Below are positions 1-5,774 of a stretch of DNA of 5,774 nt, in pieces; the stretch's first letter is position 1; every line of letters begins with the position of its first letter. Below the pieces are notes generated by a model that did not search any database, was not told the DNA's origin, and saw nothing but the letters and a program-made list of their open reading frames with translations. Made by a program: the position numbers and the translations under genes. Source of the stretch: an uncultured Bacteroidales bacterium (GTDB lineage: Bacteria > Bacteroidota > Bacteroidia > Bacteroidales > Bacteroidaceae); NCBI GenBank assembly GCA_937896105.1, contig CALBKR010000138.1:1-5774 (forward strand). Reading direction: 5' to 3'.

Positions 1-229
1 GCTCCCCTGTGTAAGGGGAGCTGTCAAAAATCTATTTGATTTTTGACTGAGGGGTCGTCTCCGCAGTCCGTTTTCGCCCAACTGTATATTCAGCCCACAC
101 CGTACCGCGCGACCTCTCCGTCAGCCTGACCGGCTGACACCTCCCCTTACGCACTACGCCCGCAGGCGTGTACAGAGCGCAACCGCCGAAGGCGGCTCTT
201 AGCGCGGAGGAGGGGAGGCTTGGGGTCGA
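1..229. repeat. Hairpin-rich intergenic repeat (gut Clostridia type)
   Basis: This gene-free stretch is a chain of perfect inverted repeats. They are gctcccct/aggggagc (1-8/14-21), gtcaaaaatc/gatttttgac (23-32/38-47), gtcagcc/ggctgac (120-126/132-138), acgcc/ggcgt (156-160/165-169) and ccgcc/ggcgg (183-187/191-195). The last two are nested inside cctcccct/aggggagg (140-147/211-218). No credible reading frame crosses it. The pattern of ctcccct-type ends around small hairpins resembles dispersed non-coding repeats I associate with Oscillospirales and Faecalibacterium-like genomes; that assignment is from memory, not a search. The left end may lie outside the window. It could act as a terminator or RNA processing site for an upstream gene, or be a MITE-like element. 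Confidence 0.6.
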
Positions 230-244
230 AGTAAGAAAAATTTG

Positions 245-273
245 TTGATAAAGTTGGAACTTTCTGGTAAGAT
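245..273 (+). promoter_or_regulatory. Sigma-70 type promoter for the hydrolase
   Basis: TTGATA at 245-250 matches the -35 consensus at five of six positions. It is followed by a 17-bp spacer and TAAGAT at 268-273, a four of six match to the -10 box. Transcription would start near 280, giving a leader of about 28 nt before the hydrolase ATG at 308. This housekeeping architecture suits Firmicutes and differs from the TAnnTTTG promoters in the right-hand part of the window, which supports different origins for the two halves. Confidence 0.6.
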
Positions 274-294
274 GATTCTATGATTTTTTGATCA

Positions 295-300
295 GGGAGG
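295..300 (+). promoter_or_regulatory. Shine-Dalgarno site of the hydrolase
   Basis: GGGAGG lies 7 nt upstream of the ATG at 308 and fixes that codon as the start. Strong GGAGG sites at this spacing are typical of Clostridia and unlike the A-rich leader of panB in this window. Confidence 0.7.
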
Positions 301-307
301 ATATGCC

Positions 308-862
308 ATGGACCGAGAAATCCTTCTGCGGGATGGTGAACTGAAAATTCCCACCAGAATCACCCTGCCGGATGGTATGGTTCCCCACCGTGTGGTGATG
401 GGCGTCCACGGCCTGGGTGGCAGCATGGATGATGAAATCCAGCAGTCTATTGCTGAGGAGATGGCCTTTTTCCGGGCTGCCTGCGTCCGTTTTGACCTGC
501 CCTGCCACGGAAAGTCCCCCATGGGCCCCGGGGATTTTACCCTGGATTATTCCGTCCGGTCCCTTCTTGCCGCGGCGAAGTTTGCCCGGGAGGCCTTCCG
601 GGATACGGAGGGCCTGTGCGTTTTCGCTACAGGATTTGGCGCTTATGTAACGCTGGTGGCCCTTCCGGAGCTTCTGGAGCTGACGGAGGATATCCGTCTG
701 GTGGTCCAGACCCCCTCCGTTATGATGCACCAGACCCTGCTTTCCATGATCAGAATGTCGAGGGAGGACTTCCGGGCAGCGGGCAGCTATACCTTCCCTC
801 TGGCCAAACCCTTTACGGTCACCTACGAGTTCTATCAGGAGCTGCAGAATAATATCGTTCTC
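308..862 (+). CDS. Alpha/beta hydrolase family protein, 3'-truncated at the junction
   Basis: About 185 residues of an alpha/beta hydrolase-fold protein, probably cytoplasmic since no signal peptide is visible; substrate unknown. The start is fixed by a promoter and a GGGAGG site. Visible motifs are the first core strand with the oxyanion-type HGLGG at residues 34-38, FDLPCHGKS at 62-70 (the usual GHGxS turn after strand 4), and the nucleophile-elbow region FATGFGAY at 106-113. In most relatives that elbow reads GxSxG; here the nucleophile position is Gly109 (gga, 632-634). The cap region follows, but the strands carrying the catalytic Asp and His are missing. The frame stays open to a stop at 938-940, but its last ~25 residues are antisense of sbcC. 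A full-length relative would be roughly 250 residues. GC content is clearly higher than in the genes to the right. Confidence 0.72.
845..862. other. Chimeric junction between Clostridia-like and Bacteroidales-like DNA
   Basis: Left of here the + strand encodes hydrolase; right of here the - strand encodes SbcC. Across 845-862 both readings make sense: hydrolase QNNIVL on + and SbcC ENDIIL on -. The join may therefore have used a short shared sequence of about 15-20 bp. Both genes lose their 3' ends at the same point in opposite orientation, and base composition, promoter style and RBS style change here. No transposon ends, integrase or target duplication is visible. An assembly artefact through a shared k-mer is the leading explanation. 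Confidence 0.75.
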
Positions 863-2728
863 AATTGCAACAAGACGCTCCTTGTAACTGTTCCAGTCGG
901 ATGCGAGTCTTGTGAGGCGGTTCGAGGCATCGGACGCTGAGAGCAGCTCTGCAGCATCAGCAACGCCCTGCAGGTAGCCTAAATTGGCTTGGGTATACCG
1001 GGCAATTGCTTCATTATGCTGTGATATTGCCGCCTTCAGCCTCTCGATTTCAATCCTCGTTCCATCGATATTCTTCTCGATATGTTCGATAAGCAGTCTG
1101 TTCTCCTCCTTTGCCTTTTCGAGCTGTTTTTCCTCGAGAAGATTTGCAGCAATCTCAATGATTTCGTGGTTTCTGCTGCCGCACACAGGGCAGGGCTCGC
1201 CATCGATGAGCTTTTTGCGGAGAGCGGCTATCTCACTCGACATCGTCTGCTTCAACGCCTCTTCACTCTTTCGTGCCGCTGTCAGCTGTTTGTCGAACCC
1301 GGCAAGGAGCTGCGATGCTGTGGCCAGTGATTTCTCTTTTGTCTTTGCCGACAACTGCTCATTGCCAATGGATTTGATATTGGCAACGATGCTCGGTATC
1401 ATTGGAATGGAGCTTTCGTATGCCACATTCTTCTCGAACCAGTTCCTCTTCTCAACCTGTTCGGCCTGCAATTGTGCGATAGCTTTCCTGCACAGCTCAA
1501 TCTCCTTGAGGTTCTTGTTGTGTTCGGCTTCGATACGCCTGATTTCCAGTGCAAGCTCACCCTGTGCCTTGCTGTCACCGGAACACTGCTTCTCGAGCTG
1601 TGCACCTTCGGTTATCAGCGGTTGTACATTCAGATATTCGCCGTTTATCCTCTCCTGTTCCGCAGCTGTTTCGGCAACACGCTTTCGTGCACTCTTCGAG
1701 TCGTTCTCCTTCTCGGCGAGTTGCCTCTCCAATGACTGCAATAGACGACTACCCTCGGCCATCTGCTGCTTGTGGTTGCGCATAGAGAGATACTCATCAC
1801 GTATCTGCTGTACACTGTCAATAAGTTTCAGTTTCCCTATAACCGGTTGAGCTGCAGCAAGTTTTACATTTGTCTCTTCGAGTCTCTTTGCTGCAAGCGC
1901 TATCTGGCTGTTGAGGGTCTCAAAGCGTGCTATCCATTCGAGTTTCGCCTTCAGTATATCAACGCTCTTCCTGTTCTCTTCGAGTTCCTTCAGCAGTTGC
2001 TCTCTTGCAGTGTTCAACTGTGCTATTTCATCTGCACCCAACAGTTGCAAAGCCTGCCGTTTAGCCTCAATGAGCTGCAGCTCTTTCTTGACCTCTTGCG
2101 TACGGGCGTATATACGTGCCGAAATACGGCTGTAGATGTCGGTTCCTGTCAACCGCTCGAGCATCTCTGCCTTTTCGTTCTCGTCGGCCTTCAGGAAAGC
2201 CGAGAATTTTCCCTGTGCAAGCAGCACGGCGCGTGTGAACTGCTCATATTGGAGCCCTATGAGACGCGGCAATTCATTCTTCGATTCTTCGGCACTCAGT
2301 TTGCGGTGCTCATCGGTCGTCAGGTTGGTAAGGTCGTGTGTCGCTGCCGTAAGGTTGCCTGTAGGGCTGCTGTTTGTCCTTGACACGCTCCAGCGTATGC
2401 GGTATTCGTTCCCGTCTACGGCAAGAAAATCTACCTCGGCATACCCCTTGTGCTTTCCACGGCGCAGAATTGTCCTCACATCATTCTCGCTGACAGTGGT
2501 TTTGCCGCTTGTCTCAACCTTGACCTCGTGCTTTACATTCTCCAGTCGTGGCAGGCGTTTGTAGTCGTAAAAGCGCATTAATAGATTGATAATGGTTGTC
2601 TTTCCGGCACCGGTATTGCCGGTTATGGCGAAAAGACCTGCCGAACGCAATGGCTCACTGCGGAAATCTATCGCAAATTCACTTTCGAGCGAAGCCAGGT
2701 TACAGCCTCTTATTGCCAATATCTTCAT
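845..2728 (-). CDS. sbcC: Exonuclease subunit SbcC (Rad50-like ATPase), C-terminal part missing
   Basis: SbcC is the SMC/Rad50-type ATPase that works with SbcD to open and trim DNA ends and hairpins. About 629 native residues are present. They comprise the N-terminal ATPase lobe with Walker A GNTGAGKT (37-44) and a Q-loop around Gln172 in LLAQGKF, a long charged coiled coil from about 205 to 505, the zinc hook CPVC (Cys513, Cys516), and the start of the returning coil (about 525-629). The second coil half, the ABC signature motif, Walker B and the D-loop are absent; family members are around 1,000 residues. The start is supported by GAGGAG at 2736-2741, 7 nt upstream and inside sbcD, so translation is probably coupled. 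The frame stays open to 278 (816 codons), but residues after about 629 are the antisense of the hydrolase and are not SbcC. Confidence 0.9.
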
Positions 2729-3914
2729 TTCTTATCTCCTCTATTATATTGTTCAACTTCTCCACCAGATGCCCGGGCATTCTCTCTTTGCATTTCCGTT
2801 CGTACATATCCTGTATTATTTCCAACGGGTTCTTGCGCCTGAAATCGTCGAATGTCATAGTTTTTTGATTCGCGTCGGTATCCGAAGAGACGCCGGTTGC
2901 CTCGACACGTGCCAGACGCACCGATTTTCCGGCCAACACATCCTCTATCTTCTGCCGTAGGGTAGTGTCGGGCGCTGTTATGCTGACACGCACCTCAAGA
3001 TAGGGCGAATTGTCGTTTACATCGCCGTCGGGCAAATTGCCCAACACCTTTAGCACTTCATCAATGGGTTTCGGTGATGATGGCAGACTTAATAGTTTTA
3101 CAGGTGTGTCGAAGATGATTTTCTCAATGCCGACAACATTGCCGTCGATTACGACCTCGGTCACACTTTGCGTGTTCCCACGCTCGGCAAACGACATCGG
3201 CAACGGTGCACCGGAATAACGGACATTCTCGCGACAGGCAACACGCTGAGCCCTGTGCAGATGCCCGAGAGCCGTGTATGCGATGCCTTCATTTGCGAAA
3301 CGGGTGTCAATGCCCTCCATACCGCCTATTATGGCATACTCCGATACATCTCCGACAGAGACCTCGGCACCCGATGCCTGCAGGTGTCCCATTGCTATTA
3401 TAGGAGAATATCCCCTCTCCTTTGCCCTACGGTACAGCTCATCATACAGCATTGCAACACCGGCGCTGTAGCTGTCGGCGTCGGGCAGGTCGTTATTGCG
3501 CAGGTAGGGTACTGCAAGGCAACATCCACCGGAATTCAACGGGATTATCATCCTGTCGTAATCGATTTCGCCGTTCTTGTAGTGCACAATACCTGAGACC
3601 GTCGTATTGAAGACCCCGAACAGGGAATTCGGTGCCTCGAGCCTGGCTGCAGAGTCGTGGTTGCCGGCCGTGATGATTACCTGCAGGTCGCTGTTCTCGC
3701 CTGTGAGCCTTGTGAGGAATGTGTAGAACATCCTTTGCGCCTCGGCCGACGGGTTCGGTGTGTCGAATATATCGCCGGCAATGAGCAGAACATCGGCTTT
3801 GTGTTCTTTGATGACGCTGCAGAGCCAGTCAAGGAACACCTTGTGCTCACGGTTTCTCTCGTACCCGTAGAATGTCTGCCCAAGATGCCAGTCGGCTGTG
3901 TGTATTATCTTCAT
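2700..3914 (-). CDS. sbcD: Exonuclease subunit SbcD (Mre11-like nuclease)
   Basis: Complete 404-residue metallophosphoesterase, the Mn-dependent nuclease partner of SbcC in DNA end and hairpin processing. All phosphoesterase motifs are visible: DWH (Asp8, His10), GDIFD (Asp48), GNHD (Asn85, His86), GH at His177 and GHLH (His218, His220). These supply the usual metal ligands and catalytic His. A capping region and a C-terminal tail, FDDFRRKNPLEII onward, probably contact the SbcC coiled coil. The open frame starts at 3971, but the Met at 3914 was chosen because the family begins MKIIHTADWH and a -7 box lies at 3941-3948, downstream of the 3971 codon. The stop TAA overlaps the sbcC start by 29 bp, a coupled two-gene operon. 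Length is normal for the family. Confidence 0.95.
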   Translation of the reverse strand: MKIIHTADWHLGQTFYGYERNREHKVFLDWLCSVIKEHKADVLLIAGDIFDTPNPSAEAQRMFYTFLTRLTGENSDLQVIITAGNHDSAARLEAPNSLFGVFNTTVSGIVHYKNGEIDYDRMIIPLNSGGCCLAVPYLRNNDLPDADSYSAGVAMLYDELYRRAKERGYSPIIAMGHLQASGAEVSVGDVSEYAIIGGMEGIDTRFANEGIAYTALGHLHRAQRVACRENVRYSGAPLPMSFAERGNTQSVTEVVIDGNVVGIEKIIFDTPVKLLSLPSSPKPIDEVLKVLGNLPDGDVNDNSPYLEVRVSITAPDTTLRQKIEDVLAGKSVRLARVEATGVSSDTDANQKTMTFDDFRRKNPLEIIQDMYERKCKERMPGHLVEKLNNIIEEIRNEDIGNKRL

Positions 3915-3940
3915 ATATATTCCGTCTTCATTACATCTTG

Positions 3941-3972
3941 CTAATATAGTATTTTTTTTGCAAAAATTCAAA
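3941..3972 (-). promoter_or_regulatory. Bacteroidetes-type promoter for sbcDC
   Basis: Read on the - strand, TTTG (3969-3972) is followed by a 20-bp spacer and TATATTAG (3941-3948). This fits the Bacteroidetes -33 TTTG / -7 TAnnTTTG pattern with one mismatch in the -7 box. Transcription would start around 3934, leaving a leader of about 20 nt before the sbcD ATG at 3914. Confidence 0.55.
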
Positions 3973-4212
3973 CAAGCAGAGAGATTATGTTCGGCGAATT
4001 CTGTTCTGGATGCATATTTGCAACCGGGTTGCAGAAATACTCAGCATAAAGTATGTCGATGTGCCGTCAATTCCGTATCCCGAACGGTTTTGTAGTTGAG
4101 GATACCAACTGCGTAATGACGGGGCTTTGCCCCGATTGTGCATAAGAAACGCGATTGTTTGCTTTAGGTTAATGCGCAAATAATATAATGGATATTTCCT
4201 GCCCTCTTTTAC
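3973..4212. other. Intergenic region with short hairpins, possible dispersed repeat
   Basis: No convincing gene. It holds three small inverted repeats: gcaacc/ggttgc with a 1-nt centre (4020-4025/4027-4032), agttg/caact (4094-4098/4106-4110) and cggggc/gccccg with a 3-nt loop (4120-4125/4129-4134). None is followed by a T-tract, so they are not classic terminators. A 64-codon open frame on the - strand (3985-4179) has no recognisable domain or RBS. Its translation vaguely resembles short 'hypothetical proteins' predicted repeatedly in Bacteroidales, which would fit a dispersed intergenic repeat; this is a recollection only. Confidence 0.35.
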
Positions 4213-4587
4213 CTATTCCCGCTTTACTTCTATAGTATGATATTCAGGCCCCGAATGTAGTTCAATATGCAGCTTGCGGGATTTGTCGGAGCTGTTAGGC
4301 TCGGCAATAATCTTGAGTTCGGTGCTGTTTCGGAGATACTCAACTGTAAGCCACTGGTAGACCTGACACTGAATCTCATCTTCACGAGGCACAAACTCCC
4401 CGTCCTCGCCACTATTGTAGTCGTGAATGTGAGCGTGGGTAAAATCGGTTGTTCCTGCAATGACTTTTTCACCGCCATCCTTTGTGAATGATACAGTCTT
4501 GGGATAGCCTAAATCGGTCTCTTTCTCACAGGATGTCATCGAGCTCATTGCTACTATTGTCACAAAGAAATAGATAATCTTTCTCAT
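4213..4587 (-). CDS. Small lipoprotein with BACON-like domain
   Basis: A 124-residue protein of unknown specific function. Residues 1-19 form a signal peptide (MRK, then a hydrophobic stretch) ending in the lipobox MTSC with Cys20 as the lipidated residue, so it should be exported and anchored in an envelope membrane. The acidic residues just after Cys20 (EKETD) are compatible with surface-export signals in Bacteroidetes, but this is tentative. The rest reads as one beta-sandwich domain: FTKDGGEKVI, then WLTVEY near 79-84, LKIIAEPNSS, a charged R-K turn and a final GPEYHTIEVKR strand. This WLTV / N-rich / IxVxx pattern is like BACON or similar Ig-like domains found in Bacteroidetes lipoproteins. 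It is shorter than most such proteins, with a single domain and no enzyme part. It has its own promoter, divergent from panB. Confidence 0.8.
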   Translation of the reverse strand: MRKIIYFFVTIVAMSSMTSCEKETDLGYPKTVSFTKDGGEKVIAGTTDFTHAHIHDYNSGEDGEFVPREDEIQCQVYQWLTVEYLRNSTELKIIAEPNSSDKSRKLHIELHSGPEYHTIEVKRE

Positions 4588-4609
4588 TGATGTTTGTTCC
4601 GTTTTCCGG

Positions 4610-4617
4610 CAAAGTTA
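4610..4617 (-). promoter_or_regulatory. -7 box of the lipoprotein gene promoter
   Basis: On the - strand TAACTTTG matches the Bacteroidetes -7 consensus TAnnTTTG exactly. It lies 22 bp upstream of the lipoprotein ATG at 4587, so the leader would be short, about 15-20 nt. No good -33 TTTG was found 19-21 bp upstream. Confidence 0.55.
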
Positions 4618-4721
4618 ATGAAATATTCAATAATTGATGGATTGTACTTATTATATTATTCCATAGAGTTCTAATACCCGGTTTTTTAGCAAAAAAGTTA
4701 CCCCTTTTGATAAAAATGATG

Positions 4722-4729
4722 TAACTTTG
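4722..4729 (+). promoter_or_regulatory. -7 box of the panB promoter
   Basis: TAACTTTG is an exact match to the Bacteroidetes -7 consensus. Transcription would start near 4736, giving a leader of about 50 nt before panB. The upstream -33 element is weak (TTAC at 4698-4701 with a 20-bp spacer). The same octamer faces the other way at 4610-4617, about 105 bp away. Confidence 0.6.
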
Positions 4730-4770
4730 CCGTCGCTTTCAAAAAGCACACGAAGACAAACATTTTTAAC

Positions 4771-4788
4771 TGTAAAAAAGGAAGAATT
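4771..4788 (+). promoter_or_regulatory. A-rich translation initiation region of panB
   Basis: The bases before the ATG at 4789 are A-rich and include AAGGAAG (4778-4784). Bacteroidetes initiation depends more on unstructured A-rich leaders than on strong Shine-Dalgarno pairing, and this site fits. It supports ATG 4789 as the start. Confidence 0.5.
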
Positions 4789-5610
4789 ATGTCAAAGTAT
4801 TTGGTGGAAGACACACGCAAGGTTACTACGCACCGATTTATTGAAATGAAGCGCAAGGGTGAGAAGATTGCTATGCTCACCGCATATGATTATACTACAG
4901 CATCTATCCTTGACAACGCCGGAATAGACGCACTGCTCGTGGGCGATTCGGCATCGAATGTGATGGCAGGCAATGTGACTACATTGCCTATAACCCTTGA
5001 CCAGATGATTTATCACGCCAAGGGCGTAGTGCGCGGAGTTAAGCGCGCTTTGGTGGTTGTAGATATGCCATTCGGCACATACCAGGTGAATGCCGACGAG
5101 GCTGTGAAGAATGCTATACGCATAATGAAGGAGACACACGCCGACGCACTCAAGCTTGAGGGTGGTGAGGAGATACTCCCATCGGTTCGCAAGATTTTGG
5201 ATGCCGGTATTCCTATTATGGGTCATCTGGGGCTGACACCGCAGAGCATAAACAAGTTCGGCACATACGCAGTACGCGCAAAAGAAGAGGCAGAAGCAAC
5301 CAAATTGCTTGCCGATGCAAAATTGCTAGAGGAGGCAGGGTGCTTTGCCCTTGTCCTCGAGAAGATACCGGCTGTGCTTGCCGAGAGGGTAGCGAAAAAG
5401 GTGAACATTCCGGTAATAGGTATCGGTGCCGGTGTAAATGTGGACGGCCAGATATTGGTATATGCCGATATGCTTGGTATGACTGCCGATTTCTCCCCGA
5501 AATTCCTGCGCCGTTATGCCGACCTCAACACCATCATCACCGATGCCGTTGGCAGCTATGTTACGGATGTAAAGACATGCGATTTCCCTAACGAGAAGGA
5601 GCAGTATTGA
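4789..5610 (+). CDS. panB: 3-methyl-2-oxobutanoate hydroxymethyltransferase (ketopantoate hydroxymethyltransferase)
   Basis: Complete 273-residue cytoplasmic enzyme that transfers a hydroxymethyl group from 5,10-methylene-THF to alpha-ketoisovalerate, making ketopantoate, the first committed step to pantothenate and CoA. The fold is a TIM-barrel of the PEP mutase/isocitrate lyase superfamily. Expected Mg ligands are visible: Asp53 in VGDSAS, Asp92 in VDMPFG and Glu124 in KLEGG. The catalytic Glu191 lies in LEKIPA. Other family signatures are LTAYDY (30-35), GHLGLTPQ (145-152), GIGAG (211-215) and [13 protein letters not shown] (219-231). Length is close to the usual 260-275 residues, and the C-terminal [12 protein letters not shown] is normal. 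No panC or panD is adjacent; promoter and terminator suggest a monocistronic unit. Confidence 0.97.
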   Translation: MSKYLVEDTRKVTTHRFIEMKRKGEKIAMLTAYDYTTASILDNAGIDALLVGDSASNVMAGNVTTLPITLDQMIYHAKGVVRGVKRALVVVDMPFGTYQVNADEAVKNAIRIMKETHADALKLEGGEEILPSVRKILDAGIPIMGHLGLTPQSINKFGTYAVRAKEEAEATKLLADAKLLEEAGCFALVLEKIPAVLAERVAKKVNIPVIGIGAGVNVDGQILVYADMLGMTADFSPKFLRRYADLNTIITDAVGSYVTDVKTCDFPNEKEQY

Positions 5611-5626
5611 TAATTTGATATTCTTT

Positions 5627-5669
5627 TATAATAAATGTTCCAGGCTCAATGTCGGGAACATTTTTTATA
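5627..5669. terminator. Bidirectional terminator between convergent genes
   Basis: A 9-bp perfect stem, aaatgttcc (5633-5641) with ggaacattt (5655-5663), encloses a 13-nt loop. It extends outward after one mismatch by five more pairs (5627-5631 with 5665-5669). A T-run (5661-5666) follows on the + strand, and A/T-rich sequence flanks the - strand side. It starts 17 bp past the panB stop and also covers the stop codon of the opposing partial gene, so it can serve both. Confidence 0.75.
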
Positions 5670-5774
5670 ATGCATCCCGTTGTGCTACGATACTAATTAT
5701 TATATCATAGAAGGGATTGTTCTCCCTGTCGATAGAGGAGGGCGGTATCTTCTCTATCAATGAATGCAGCTCTT
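5665..5774 (-). CDS. C-terminal end of an unrecognised protein (partial at window edge)
   Basis: On the - strand one frame is open from the window edge (first full codon at 5772) to a TAA at 5665-5667. It encodes 35 residues, ELHSLIEKIPPS and onward, ending in IVAQRDAL. The other two - frames contain stops. The composition is that of a folded protein end, and the stop falls inside the terminator stem, as expected for a gene convergent with panB. I do not recognise the family, and too little is present for a functional call. The 5' part lies beyond the window. Confidence 0.55.
   Translation of the reverse strand, partial: ELHSLIEKIPPSSIDRENNPFYDIIISIVAQRDAL

Noticed and set aside
1..229. CRISPR array or attachment site in the left repeat
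   Set aside because: The repeats are inverted hairpins of different sequence, not regularly spaced direct repeats, and no integrase or cas gene is near.
984..1850. A 288-codon Ser/Cys/Phe-rich open frame on the + strand
   Set aside because: It is exactly antisense to the sbcC coiled coil. Low-complexity S/F/L composition is the expected complement of E/K/A/L codons, and no RBS or family is recognisable.
845..3914. sbcDC as part of a new anti-phage or defence cluster
   Set aside because: SbcCD is a housekeeping DNA repair nuclease, and the neighbours (a lipoprotein and panB) are not defence genes. The SbcC truncation is explained by the chimeric join.
3985..4179. A 64-codon - strand open frame as a real gene
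   Set aside because: No RBS, no domain, spans inverted repeats; more consistent with a repeat or random open frame.
4706..4729. TTTG at 4706-4709 as the -33 box of panB
   Set aside because: The spacer to the -7 box is only 12 bp, well short of the usual 19-21 bp.
4792..5226. A 144-codon - strand open frame
   Set aside because: Antisense shadow of panB, which has full family motifs, promoter and terminator on the + strand.

Overview
The window reads as two pieces of DNA from different gut bacteria joined head to head near positions 845-862. Bases 1 to about 850 are GC-rich. They carry a hairpin-rich intergenic repeat of the kind scattered through gut Clostridia (Oscillospirales-like), a sigma-70 type promoter with a strong Shine-Dalgarno site, and the first ~185 codons of an alpha/beta hydrolase on the + strand. 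From about 850 to the end the DNA is Bacteroidales-like: lower GC, TAnnTTTG-type -7 promoter boxes, A-rich leaders and a small lipoprotein typical of that phylum. A metagenome assembly join is the simplest explanation; true recombination cannot be excluded from sequence alone.

Layout: 1-229 repeat; about 245-300 promoter and RBS; 308-862 hydrolase fragment (+); 845-2728 sbcC without its 3' part (-); 2700-3914 sbcD, complete (-), overlapping sbcC by 29 bp; 3915-4212 intergenic with the sbcD promoter and short hairpins; 4213-4587 small lipoprotein (-); 4588-4788 divergent intergenic region with one -7 box facing each way; 4789-5610 panB, complete (+); 5627-5669 bidirectional terminator; 5665-5774 the C-terminal end of an unrecognised gene (-).

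SbcD (Mre11-type nuclease) and SbcC (Rad50-type ATPase) form one DNA-end processing complex and are arranged as a translationally coupled pair transcribed from 3972 towards 850. PanB catalyses the first committed step of pantothenate/CoA synthesis and looks like a single-gene unit with its own promoter and terminator. The lipoprotein is an independent unit, divergent from panB. I found no new biological system. The main points are the chimeric junction, the misleading 816-codon open frame it creates, the hydrolase's unusual nucleophile position, and the structured non-coding stretches.
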